Shown here piece after piece: positions 38,701 through 46,735 of a stretch of DNA of 64,000 bases. The first letter of the stretch is position 1; each line of letters starts with the position of its first letter. The translations under genes and the position numbers were made by a program. The notes under the pieces were generated by a model, which was not told the DNA's origin, made no database searches, and saw only the letters and a list, made by a program, of their open reading frames with translations. Source of the DNA: Sorangium aterium (GTDB lineage Bacteria; Myxococcota_A; Polyangia; Polyangiales; Polyangiaceae); contig NZ_JAQNDK010000002.1 of NCBI RefSeq assembly GCF_028368935.1, forward strand, positions 558,001 through 622,000, in the 5' to 3' direction.

Positions 38701-40061
38701 GGCCGCGGCTGGACGGACACGGTCGCGAGGTCGAGCAGCCCGCGGGAGAGGACGCGCTGCTGCTCGAGCTCGCGGCCGGCGTGCGCCGCGCGGCGCAGCG
38801 GGCTCGCGCCGTCCGCGTGATCGAAGACGGCGACGAAGCGGCCGCCCGCGGCGTGGGCGAGCTCCCCGCCCAGGGCGCTGAGCCTGCGCTGGAGGGCCAC
38901 GACGTCGAGCTCGGCCTCGAAGAAGAGGAGCGCGACGGCGCGCCGCTCGACGCTGCGGGCGCTCGGCGGCGGCGGCTCCGTGGTGGGACGCCGGAGGCGC
39001 GAGGGGCGGCGCTCCTGGCCGCGCTCGAAGCTCTCCAGGGCGGCGCCGAGCGCCGCGGCGCTCGCGAAGCGCTGGCCTCTGTCCTTCGCGAGGCACCGGA
39101 GCACGATCTCCTCGAGCGAGCGCGAGATCGGCGCGATCTGGGAGGGCCGCGGGGGGCGGCGGCTCATGTGGTCCTGCCGCACCAGGGCGGGAGGTCCCCA
39201 GAACGGCGGCTTGCCGGTGAGCAGCTCGAACAGCACGACGCCGAGGGCGTACACGTCCGCGCGCGCGTCGACGTCGCCGCGGCCGTCGCACTGCTCGGGG
39301 GCCATGTACTCGGCGGTGCCGGGCGCGTCGCTCTCGGCGGTGATGCGGTGCGACGGCTCGTGGTGCCCCGCGGCGAGGCCGAGATCGATGATGGTGGCGC
39401 GGTGCCCGCCGTCCCCGGCGCGCGCGACGAGCGGCGCGCCGGAGACGAAGATGTTCTCCGGCTTGACGTCGCGGTGCACGTAGCCGCGCGCGTGGATCGC
39501 CTCGAGGGCCCGGAGCGCGGCGCGCGCGAGGGCGCACGCCTCGCGCGCCGGCATCGGCCCGGCGACCCCGCGCGCCACGAGGCGGTCGGCGAGCGTGGGG
39601 CCGTCGAGGTACTCCATGACGAAGTACGGCGCGCCCGAGGCGAGCTGGCCACACCCGTAGACGGCGGGCACGTGGGGCGGCCCGACGTCGTAGAGGGCCC
39701 GCATCTCCTTGACGAGGCGGGCGCTCGCGTCCGCCCGGTCGGCGCGCGCGACCTTGATCGCCACGGTCGGGCCGCCCTCCTCGGGCTCGGCCGCGAACAC
39801 GGCCCCGAACCCGCCTGCGCCGGCGAGCCGGACGCCCCGGTAGCCTTCGATGCTGGGCAGAGCGGTCGCGCCGAGCCAGCTGCCGCTGGGCTCGTCCGCG
39901 CCGCCGGGCGCTACGGGCTCTTGGCTGCCCTGCCGCGCCACGGGGCCGTGCTCCGGACACCCCGGATCCGCGTGCGCGACGCGCCTGCCGCACTCCTTGC
40001 ACCGCGCGGTGGGCGCCCCGGAGCGAGCCGCGCTTCCGCCTCGACGAGCATCGGGCAACAT
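35787..40061 (-). CDS. Ser/Thr kinase-ATPase-TPR regulator, copy B
   Basis: 1,424 residues. A short Cys/His cluster (CKECGRRVAHADPGCPEH) at about 21-38 may bind zinc. Kinase domain (about 65-330): GAGGFGAVFAAE, AIKVAR, YVHRDVKPENIF, IDLGLAAG (DLG instead of DFG) and YMAPEQ. A degenerate cyclase-like segment lies at about 370-480 (VALLFFEAELDVVALQRRL). The ATPase has Walker A GVAGHGKSRLAGAL (about 559) and Walker B LFVVLDDAHVADD (about 692). From about 900 on there are TPR-like repeats. Overall order equals copy A at 31805, from which it is clearly diverged. Its ATG starts 7 bp after the stop of the NALNP-repeat protein on the same strand, repeating the two-gene module in the opposite direction. 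Confidence 0.9.
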   Translation of the reverse strand: MLPDARRGGSAARSGAPTARCKECGRRVAHADPGCPEHGPVARQGSQEPVAPGGADEPSGSWLGATALPSIEGYRGVRLAGAGGFGAVFAAEPEEGGPTVAIKVARADRADASARLVKEMRALYDVGPPHVPAVYGCGQLASGAPYFVMEYLDGPTLADRLVARGVAGPMPAREACALARAALRALEAIHARGYVHRDVKPENIFVSGAPLVARAGDGGHRATIIDLGLAAGHHEPSHRITAESDAPGTAEYMAPEQCDGRGDVDARADVYALGVVLFELLTGKPPFWGPPALVRQDHMSRRPPRPSQIAPISRSLEEIVLRCLAKDRGQRFASAAALGAALESFERGQERRPSRLRRPTTEPPPPSARSVERRAVALLFFEAELDVVALQRRLSALGGELAHAAGGRFVAVFDHADGASPLRRAAHAGRELEQQRVLSRGLLDLATVSVQPRPDGTRRFLSPLFHREDRFAAGGPAGLTLSPAAAAALGDDASQAQGDGLPPQGPASVRPGLAAAQPDADTAFDSSSQPLFGRSDVLDALVAGARDAVATATPTIASVIGVAGHGKSRLAGALAQRLRAIEGRAEVIELRTGEPVAGGADRVVREILQRALALPSSPPADGGSALLRRRLAGAQQGQLGAAVALALGWISDDALAEERYPELRALSAAPGALRAALSVAAGEALRRRSRRTPLFVVLDDAHVADDAALAALEYAALAEAQAPLFICAFGRPSFESARPSFGERAARRETYRLEALDRESAIALCRRLLLPAEDVPEPAVAHLVERAQGVPLLLIELVRGLKRGGIVRRHPRGDAWYLATDELDRLPDMPLLDWLALGEIDALPPALQAHARLIALLGPDVAVAEVAGVLHRLDEHGEADDLPLDAAVAVKRLIAADLLVQDRRGRIGFRHALVREAVARGAPEPLRRRVHLAAFKLHRDAAGDEAGERDAPHLKNERLIPFAYHAAQAGLGEIAEIAYLTLAERARARHAYLDAETLYSRALEQPIEPTAPGGGPPSRRAPGGVRPDRAAAHRGRGLMRYRLGRYHDALADFASARAIARARGDVPAQIDILLDEATALDWMDEFKSSEERVEEAGVLAEEITLSPALTARLALGAGRTLHRFSQEEEAAAALERAAASAASLGDEGYETLVISLLMLGFVLQGLGRLDDAEDALGRAIALCEAHHDTLHLCSVTNNRALLWACRGDKARMIADLERVLALARDLGQSGLERIGEYNLGEYLYLMDDLAAARPHIDRALDIERHRFCGTCRPVALLLKTRFLFYCGEQAEARALFQQMREMQERAREDGQADALMVPSEEVLCAMIDLATQDRGAADDAAWDALVDRSAQSSVGQEHIEVLEIRAVTALRRGRLAAARGALSAALEAAERIPNVMGDRLRRHAAALAEREAAEAALDQPTQPA

Positions 40062-40068
40062 GGGGGCC

Positions 40069-40920
40069 TCATGGCAGGAACGTCGTAATCACCGCGGGCC
40101 ACGACTCGCCTCGATCGTCGGTGCAGCTCGGGCGATAGCCGTCGGCTGCGCTGAGCGCGTCACACGCGAGATCGCATGAGCCCACGATGTGAATGTTCGG
40201 GCATTCCCGGACGCCCCCTTCGGGCTCGGGGAGCCCCGCGGCGCAGTCCCTGCTGAGGGCCCGAGAGCTCTCCGCGTTCGATTCGTTGTAGCAGGCATAG
40301 AGGCGGGGGGGTGTCGCGAACAGATTGCCCCAGAACGCGCCTTCCTCCATCGGATACGACTCGACCTCGCTCGCGTCCGGGTGCCTGAGGGCGAGGTGCG
40401 CCGCGCGCGACGAGATCATCACGGAGACGCCGGTCCGGTTGGCGCGCGACGCCACGCAGGCCGAGACCCACTGCTCCCGGGACTCGCTCAGCGGCGCGAT
40501 GGCCCAGCTCGCAGCGAGCCCGAGGTACCCCGGGTAGACCTCCTCGCGCAGCTCGCCGAGCTCGTCGCGCCACGAGAACCTGAACGATTGCGACGGGGTC
40601 AGCGCGCAGCCGACGATGTATTGAAGGAGCTGCCGGGACATCGTGCCGAGCTCTCCTGGGCGGGTGATGGCGGCGCGGACCGCCGCCGAGAGGGCGCTCA
40701 AGGCGAGTCTGTTCGGGGCGAGCGCAATCGGGTTGAGGGCGTTCGGGTTGAGGGCGTTCGGGTTGAGGGCGTTCGGATTCAGCGCGTTGTGATTCAGGAG
40801 CGCACTTGAGACCTCGTCGACCGACCCCCACTCCGCGGGAAATCCGTCGCTGCCACCGCAGCACGGCACTGAAGCCAACAGAAATGTGTGCGCGCACAGC
40901 GCTCGGATTCGCCTCTTCAT
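40069..40920 (-). CDS. NALNP-repeat secreted protein, copy B of kinase module
   Basis: 283 residues; ATG 40920 preceded by GGGAGGGGGACAG. A basic start (MKRRIRALC) and hydrophobic stretch HTFLLASVPCCGG give a likely lipoprotein signal (Cys19 or Cys20). Four NALNP repeats and an IALAP follow, after HNAL as in copy A. The C-terminal domain shares short motifs and spacing with 30957-31793: SRQLLQYIVGCALTP, EQWVSACVASRAN, VSVMISSRA, and a terminal Cys-rich part (VGSCDLACDAL). It is co-directional with, and 7 bp upstream of, kinase copy B, and divergent from a third kinase at 41085. Exported and probably envelope-anchored; the biochemical role is unknown. Confidence 0.8.
   Translation of the reverse strand: MKRRIRALCAHTFLLASVPCCGGSDGFPAEWGSVDEVSSALLNHNALNPNALNPNALNPNALNPIALAPNRLALSALSAAVRAAITRPGELGTMSRQLLQYIVGCALTPSQSFRFSWRDELGELREEVYPGYLGLAASWAIAPLSESREQWVSACVASRANRTGVSVMISSRAAHLALRHPDASEVESYPMEEGAFWGNLFATPPRLYACYNESNAESSRALSRDCAAGLPEPEGGVRECPNIHIVGSCDLACDALSAADGYRPSCTDDRGESWPAVITTFLP
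40721..40795 (-). repeat. 15-bp tandem repeats encoding NALNP
   Basis: Five 15-bp units (NALNP x4, IALAP) on the minus strand, nearly identical at DNA level (GTTCGGGTTGAGGGC). They are counterparts of the NALTA repeats at 31092-31211 but with different residues at positions 4-5. Confidence 0.85.
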
Positions 40921-41084
40921 CTGTCCCCCTCCCCGCCCGTTCTGCTAGCAGATGGAATAGGCTACCGTAAGGATAACGATGGATTTACTGTACCACTTGG
41001 CGAAGCGACGTGTAGCGCCAACCCGGCCGTCTGGCGCGGAGAAAATCATCGCTCGGGTGAGCCCTTAGTCGCATCGGGGGGGTT

Positions 41085-42575
41085 ATGACGATGGATGCTT
41101 TGGCGACACGAGATAACGAGACGCGGGCATTTTCACTGGAGGAGAGGTCCTTTTCCCGAGGCGAGCTGCCGTGCGGCTCGCGGGCGGGTGAGTACGGCAT
41201 TGTGTCGCCCATCGCCCGGGGCGGATGTGGGGCCGTGTACGAGGCGATTCACCTCCGGACCGGCGCGCGGGTGGCGATGAAGGTGCTCCACGGGACGCTC
41301 GCCGCGTCGCCGAAGATGGTGAAGCGCTTCCTGCGCGAGGTCGAGGTGGTGAGGCTGCTCAACCACCCCGGGATCGTCGAGATTCATGACGCCGGCGAGC
41401 TCGCGGACGGCCGGCCCTTTTATGTGATGGAGCACCTCGACGGGGTGACGCTCGACGTGCTCCTCCGGCAGGAGGGGCGGCTGTCGCCGGAGCAGGCGCT
41501 CGAGCTGCTCGAGCCGGTCTGCTCGGCGCTCGACGCGGCGCACGCGGCCGGGATCATCCATCGCGACGTGAAGGGCAGCAACATCTTCGTCTCGCGGGGC
41601 GCCCCGCGGGCGGTCAAGCTCCTCGATTTCGGGATCGCCAAGCTGATGGAGCCGGACGAGGGGGCGAGCGGCTTCACCACGGCGGGGAGGGCGCCCGGCA
41701 CCCTCACGATCATGGCGCCCGAGCAGATCCTCGGCGGCGTCCTCGACGCGCGCGTGGACGTGTATGCGCTCGGCGTCCTGCTGCACAGGCTCCTCACGGG
41801 CAAGCTCCCGTTCTACTCGCCGGACGCGACCGAGCTGCTCCGGCAGCACCTGGAGGAGCCCGCGCCGCGCCCGAGCCGGCGGACCCCGCTGCCGCCCGCG
41901 CTCGACGCGGTGGTGCTGCGCTGCATGGAGAAGCAGCCGGAGCACCGCTACCCTTCGGTGAAGAGCTTCCTCTACACGCTCCGCGAGGCGGTCGGCGAGC
42001 CGACGTCGGGGCGGAGCAGCGTGCCGGAGCTCCAGACCGACGCGATCGCGATCTACCTCGATCTCCGGGTGCGCACCGACGCCGACGATCTCGACGACGC
42101 GCTCGCCGAGGAGCTCGGCCTCGTGCTCGACCTCGCGGAGGAGCGCCTCCGGGACGCCGGGCTCACGCTCGTCTCCGTGACCGGCAGCGAGATCCTCGCC
42201 GTGCGCCTCCTCTCCAGCGAGCTGCGGGAGTCGCTGCTCGAGCGCGCGGCCGTGATCGAGATCGCCGCCTCGCTCCACGAGGAGATCGCGCTGAGGAGCG
42301 GCCCGGACACGCGCGTGCACACGAACCTGTGCCTGCACGCCGGGCAGGTCGTTGTGCGCTCGGCGAACCTCCCGGAGATCATCGGCGGCGACCTGGCCCG
42401 GGTCGGGGCGTGGGCGCCCGTCGACTCGGTGCAAGGGCTCTGCGCGACGGAGGCGGCGGTCCGCGGGATCGGCGGACTCGATCTCTCCGCGGGGCCGCCC
42501 GGGCTCCTGCTGATCGGCGAGCTCTCCGGGCACTGCTCCTCGCCGGCGCCCACGCTGCGGTGCCGCGCGCTCTGA
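41085..42575 (+). CDS. Ser/Thr protein kinase with degenerate cyclase-like tail
   Basis: 496 residues. The ATG at 41085 follows a G-rich site; ATG 41091 is also possible. Kinase domain (about 35-290): RGGCGAVYEAIH, AMKVLHG, IIHRDVKGSNIF, LLDFGIAK and IMAPEQ. Residues 322-496 align in style with the cyclase-like segments of the two large kinases (IAIYLDLRVRTDADDL, LRDAGLTLVSVTGSEILAVRL, TNLCLHAGQVVV) but lack metal-binding Asp pairs. It has no ATPase or TPR part, so it looks like a short member of the same kinase group, divergently transcribed from module copy B across 164 bp. No transmembrane helix, so it is cytosolic. Confidence 0.9.
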   Translation: MTMDALATRDNETRAFSLEERSFSRGELPCGSRAGEYGIVSPIARGGCGAVYEAIHLRTGARVAMKVLHGTLAASPKMVKRFLREVEVVRLLNHPGIVEIHDAGELADGRPFYVMEHLDGVTLDVLLRQEGRLSPEQALELLEPVCSALDAAHAAGIIHRDVKGSNIFVSRGAPRAVKLLDFGIAKLMEPDEGASGFTTAGRAPGTLTIMAPEQILGGVLDARVDVYALGVLLHRLLTGKLPFYSPDATELLRQHLEEPAPRPSRRTPLPPALDAVVLRCMEKQPEHRYPSVKSFLYTLREAVGEPTSGRSSVPELQTDAIAIYLDLRVRTDADDLDDALAEELGLVLDLAEERLRDAGLTLVSVTGSEILAVRLLSSELRESLLERAAVIEIAASLHEEIALRSGPDTRVHTNLCLHAGQVVVRSANLPEIIGGDLARVGAWAPVDSVQGLCATEAAVRGIGGLDLSAGPPGLLLIGELSGHCSSPAPTLRCRAL

Positions 42576-42835
42576 CGCGGAGGGCGCGCGGCCAGCGTTG
42601 GGCCTTCAGCGACGCGCGCGACGCGCGGGCCGCGCCCCTGCGACGTGCGATGTCAGGCGGGCGACGGGCGCGCGCTCGGCGTGGACCCCCTGGCCGACTC
42701 GGGAGCTCCCGGAGCCGATATGACGACGCAAAAACGAGCGAGAGGCGATTGCCGCTCGAAGATAGGTGCCATTATAAGGGCCGCCCGCGGGTCGCTCGAC
42801 CTCGCGTCCGCGCCTCGCCGCTCCAGAAAGCTCTC

Positions 42836-43990
<1,155 letters not shown>

Positions 43991-43995
43991 GGCGA

Positions 43996-44026
43996 GGGCG
44001 TCCGAGGGCGAAAGGGGCGGACGCCC
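43996..44026. terminator. Hairpin between convergent genes
   Basis: GGGCGTCCG at 43996-44004 pairs perfectly with CGGACGCCC at 44018-44026 around a 13-nt loop, five bases after the diiron gene and before the convergent Cys-repeat gene. No T-tract on either side, so a bidirectional terminator is likely but not certain. Confidence 0.5.
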
Positions 44027-44047
44027 GCGCCGGCCCCGGGGAAGAGA

Positions 44048-45130
44048 TCAGCAGGTGGATCTGACGCAGGCCGAGAGCTCGACGCCGCACTGCCTCTGGA
44101 TGCAGCCGAAGTCGCCGTTGCAGACGGCGAGCGACCTGAAGGCGCACCCGAGGACCTGATCGGCGAAAAACTGAGCGTTGGGGCAGCCCCGCGAGACGCA
44201 GCTGGAGACGCACGCGACGCTGAACTCCGGCGGCATCCGCTCCCTGTCGATGCACCGGGCGGCGCAGGTGACCACCTCCTGGCAGTCCATGGGCTCGCAC
44301 GCACCGCAGTCCTGGGGACAGAGGCCGCAGCTCTCGAAGCTCTCGCAGACGCCGTTCGAGCACACCGCGCACACGCCGCAGTCGCGCCGGCAGGACGCGC
44401 ACGTCTCCGTCCCCGAGCAGATGCCGTCGCCGCACGTGGCGCAGGCGCCGCAGTCGTCCGGGCAAGAGAGGCAGCTCTCCAGCCCGGTGTTGCACACGCC
44501 GTTACCGCAGGCCTCGCAGACGCCGCAGTCGGGGGCGCACGAGCGGCAGTCCTCCCGCGGCGAGCAGACGCCGTCGCCGCAGCCCTGGCAGACGCCGCAG
44601 TCGCCCGCGCACGTCGCGCACGTCTCGGCGCCGCTGCACACGCCGTCGCCGCAGTTCGGACATACGCCGCAGTCGTCCGGGCACGTCGAGCACGTCTCGC
44701 TCGCCGGATCGCAGGCGGCGTCGCCGCAGCGCGGACACGGGCCGCAGTCGGCGGCGCAGCTCTGGCAGTCCTCTGCGCCGTTGCAGGCGCCGTCGCCGCA
44801 CCCTTGGCAGGGGCCGCAGTCGGCGGCGCAGCTCCGGCAGTCCTCTGCGCCGTTGCAAGCGCCGTCGCCGCACCCCTGGCAGGGGCCGCAGTCGGCGGCG
44901 CAGCTCTGGCAGTCCTCCGCGCCGTTGCAGGCGCCGTCGCCGCACGCCGCCGGGGGCTCGGCGCCCGACGAGCTGTCGTACTCCCACGTCTCGGTGCGGC
45001 CGCAGCCCGCCCCGAGCGAGGCCCCCGCGAGGGCGACGAGCGCGGACCAGGCGAAGGCGCGCGAGGAGAGGAAGCCAGGGCGATGCCGCCCGGACCGCAG
45101 CAGGGAGCTCAGCCGGCTTGTGGTACCCAT
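44048..45130 (-). CDS. Cys-rich repeat lipoprotein
   Basis: 360 residues from ATG 45130; the frame extends to 45340 without coding character. A hydrophobic signal (WSALVALAGASLGAGC) ends in a lipobox. Then come about nine tandem repeats of 26-27 residues built on CGDGxC....EDCxSCxxDCGxC, together more than 50 cysteines, followed by an 85-residue Cys-containing tail ending in Cys. Repeats 1-3 are nearly identical and the later ones diverged. Secreted Cys-repeat proteins of this kind are common in myxobacteria; disulfide-bonded surface stalks or adhesins are plausible. On the same strand as the small lipoprotein at 45434, but a terminator lies between. Confidence 0.85.
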   Translation of the reverse strand: MGTTSRLSSLLRSGRHRPGFLSSRAFAWSALVALAGASLGAGCGRTETWEYDSSSGAEPPAACGDGACNGAEDCQSCAADCGPCQGCGDGACNGAEDCRSCAADCGPCQGCGDGACNGAEDCQSCAADCGPCPRCGDAACDPASETCSTCPDDCGVCPNCGDGVCSGAETCATCAGDCGVCQGCGDGVCSPREDCRSCAPDCGVCEACGNGVCNTGLESCLSCPDDCGACATCGDGICSGTETCASCRRDCGVCAVCSNGVCESFESCGLCPQDCGACEPMDCQEVVTCAARCIDRERMPPEFSVACVSSCVSRGCPNAQFFADQVLGCAFRSLAVCNGDFGCIQRQCGVELSACVRSTC

Positions 45131-45433
45131 ACGATCAGCCCCGGGGACAACGAGAGGTCTGGTAGTCGGAGGGAGCGGGACCGGCTCGCGGGCTGCAGCG
45201 GCGCCGCGCCGAGCCGTCCACGGGAAGGCGCGCGGACGGAACATACATGGAGACGGCCCTCGGATGGCGCCAAAGCACAGGCGCGCCGGCGCTGGAGCCG
45301 CGGCGGGTGGGGTGGCGGGAGCGCGCGGCACAAGCGGCACAAAATGAAAGAGGGCGGCGCCTCCGGAGAGGCGTCGCCCAAAGCGCTCCGCGGTGCGCGC
45401 TTCACCAAGGAAGCGACGTGCCGCGCAGAGAGC
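45131..45433. other. Intergenic region between two lipoprotein genes
   Basis: 303 bp containing the terminator at 45340-45379 and, presumably, the promoter of the Cys-rich lipoprotein. Nothing else recognised. Confidence 0.4.
45340..45379 (-). terminator. Intrinsic terminator of the small repeat lipoprotein
   Basis: Arms 45352-45363 and 45368-45379 form a 12-bp stem with one G.T pair and a CGGA loop. On the minus strand the stem is followed by TCTTTCATTTT, a U-rich tract. It ends the minus-strand transcript from 45649. This is the clearest rho-independent terminator in the window. Confidence 0.75.
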
Positions 45434-45649
45434 TCACTGCTTGGGGGCGTCCGCCGCGGGAGCCGCCGCCGGGTCGGCCGCGGGGGCCGCCGCCGGGTCA
45501 GCCGCGGGGGCCGCCGCCGGGTCGGCCGCGGGGGCCGCCGCCGGGTCAGCCGCCGGAGCCGCGCCCGGGTCGGTCGGGGCCGGGGCGCTGCCGCCGCAGG
45601 CGACGACGAGGGACGACACGGCGACGAGCGCAAGAACGAGCTTCTTCAT
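45434..45649 (-). CDS. Small Ala/Pro-repeat lipoprotein
   Basis: 71 residues. A clean signal sequence, MKKLVLALVAVSSLVVAC, ends with lipobox VVAC (Cys18), and GGAGGATTCC precedes the ATG. The mature part consists almost only of AADPAAAP repeats (about five) and ends in APKQ. Pro/Ala-rich tails of this type span periplasm or peptidoglycan as extended rods. The intrinsic terminator downstream and good ribosome binding site make it a solid small gene. Divergent from the ECF sigma gene. Confidence 0.85.
   Translation of the reverse strand: MKKLVLALVAVSSLVVACGGSAPAPTDPGAAPAADPAAAPAADPAAAPAADPAAAPAADPAAAPAADAPKQ
45460..45582 (-). repeat. 24-bp tandem repeats encoding AADPAAAP
   Basis: About five 24-bp units in frame within the small lipoprotein gene, differing by one or two bases; likely prone to slippage. 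Confidence 0.85.
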
Positions 45650-45955
45650 GGAATCCTCCGAAAAAGAGGGCGGTCAGGCCACCCTCACAACCAACAGGCG
45701 TGTGAACCGCACGCAAATCCGGCGGCCACCACCCAGACGCCGCGGGGAGCCAGAACGGCTCACAGTTTTTTCGATGAGCCGCCCGGGCCCGACCAGGCGT
45801 CTAGAAAAGTGTGGGAAGTTCGGGCTGCTCCTGATGCCGCTCTGGACAGGAGCCGAGGGCTCGGCGCTCCGTCCGGACCGGCGACCCGCCTCCCACGAGG
45901 GCATCGCGATCACCTTCTGCTGTACATTTCCAGTCATGTCCCCTGGTACGAACGC
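45650..45955. other. Divergent intergenic region, lipoprotein/ECF sigma
   Basis: 306 bp that should contain promoters for the small lipoprotein (minus) and the ECF sigma operon (plus). GGGAAGTT at 45819-45826 weakly recalls an ECF -35 element, but no convincing -10 partner was found. Confidence 0.35.
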
Positions 45956-46735
45956 ATGGCTCTGAGACCTCAGCGAGGGCGCTTGCGCCTTGTCGAACCG
46001 GTCGTCCCGGCTGCCCCGGCCGCGGAGGCCCAGCAGGACATGGGCGACGCCGGGCCCGCGTTCGCTCCGGAGGAGCGGGGCCGCGGCGATGGCCGGTTCG
46101 GGGGGGCGCGCGCGCAGGACAGACGGTCCTCCGCCGCGACCGCCCCGGCCGAGCGCGGCGCAGGCCTCGCGGAGCTCCCGGACGCGCAGCTCGTGGTGCT
46201 CGGCGCCCGCGGGGACGTGAGCGCGCTCGAGCAGCTCTACCGGCGGCACGTCGCCTTCGCCATCCACCTCGCGACGCGCATCGAGGGCTCGGCGCGCGAC
46301 GTGGAGGACATCGTTCACGACGCGTTCCTCCGCGCCTACGAGCGCCTCGACGATCTCGTGGATCCCGCCGCGTTCCGCGCGTGGCTCGGGTCGATCATCG
46401 TCCACAAGGTCCGCTCGCGGATGCGGCGCGCGCGGCTGCTCGGCGTGCTCGGGATGGGCAAGTCGAGCGAGCCGGTCGATCTCGACGCGCTGGCGAGCCC
46501 GGCCGCGTCGCCCCACGCGCGCGCGCAGATCGCGCAGATCTACGCCCTGCTCCAGACGCTGCCGGCCGACGACCGGATCGCGTGGATCCTCCGCTCGGTG
46601 GAGGGGCACGATCTCGAGACGGTCGCGCAGATGACGGACTGCTCGCTCGCGACCGTCAAGCGGCGCATTTCGCGGGCGCAACACTTCCTCGACGGTCACT
46701 TTGTAGATTCAACCAGCAGCGAGGCCTCATCATGA
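45956..46735 (+). CDS. ECF-family RNA polymerase sigma factor
   Basis: 259 residues from ATG 45956. A long, disordered N-terminal extension of about 80 residues precedes sigma region 2 (LEQLYRRHVAFAIHLATRI, ARDVEDIVHDAFLRAYERL) and region 4 (LPADDRIAWILRSVEGHDLETVAQMTDCSLATVKRRI, split here as DDRIAWILRSVEGHDLE and TVAQMTDCSLATVKRRI). Region 3 is absent, as in all ECF sigmas. Its stop overlaps the start of the FecR-like gene (ATGA), the usual sigma/anti-sigma arrangement. It likely directs transcription of an envelope-related regulon when released by the FecR-like partner. Confidence 0.9.
   Translation: MALRPQRGRLRLVEPVVPAAPAAEAQQDMGDAGPAFAPEERGRGDGRFGGARAQDRRSSAATAPAERGAGLAELPDAQLVVLGARGDVSALEQLYRRHVAFAIHLATRIEGSARDVEDIVHDAFLRAYERLDDLVDPAAFRAWLGSIIVHKVRSRMRRARLLGVLGMGKSSEPVDLDALASPAASPHARAQIAQIYALLQTLPADDRIAWILRSVEGHDLETVAQMTDCSLATVKRRISRAQHFLDGHFVDSTSSEASS

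Noticed and set aside
35853-40088. 1,411-codon plus-strand frame opposite kinase copy B
   Set aside because: Antisense shadow; the minus strand carries the catalytic motifs.
44178-45347. Plus-strand frame rich in Gln/Pro/Ser opposite the Cys-repeat gene
   Set aside because: Its periodicity is only the antisense of the Cys repeats; it lacks a start and ribosome binding site.
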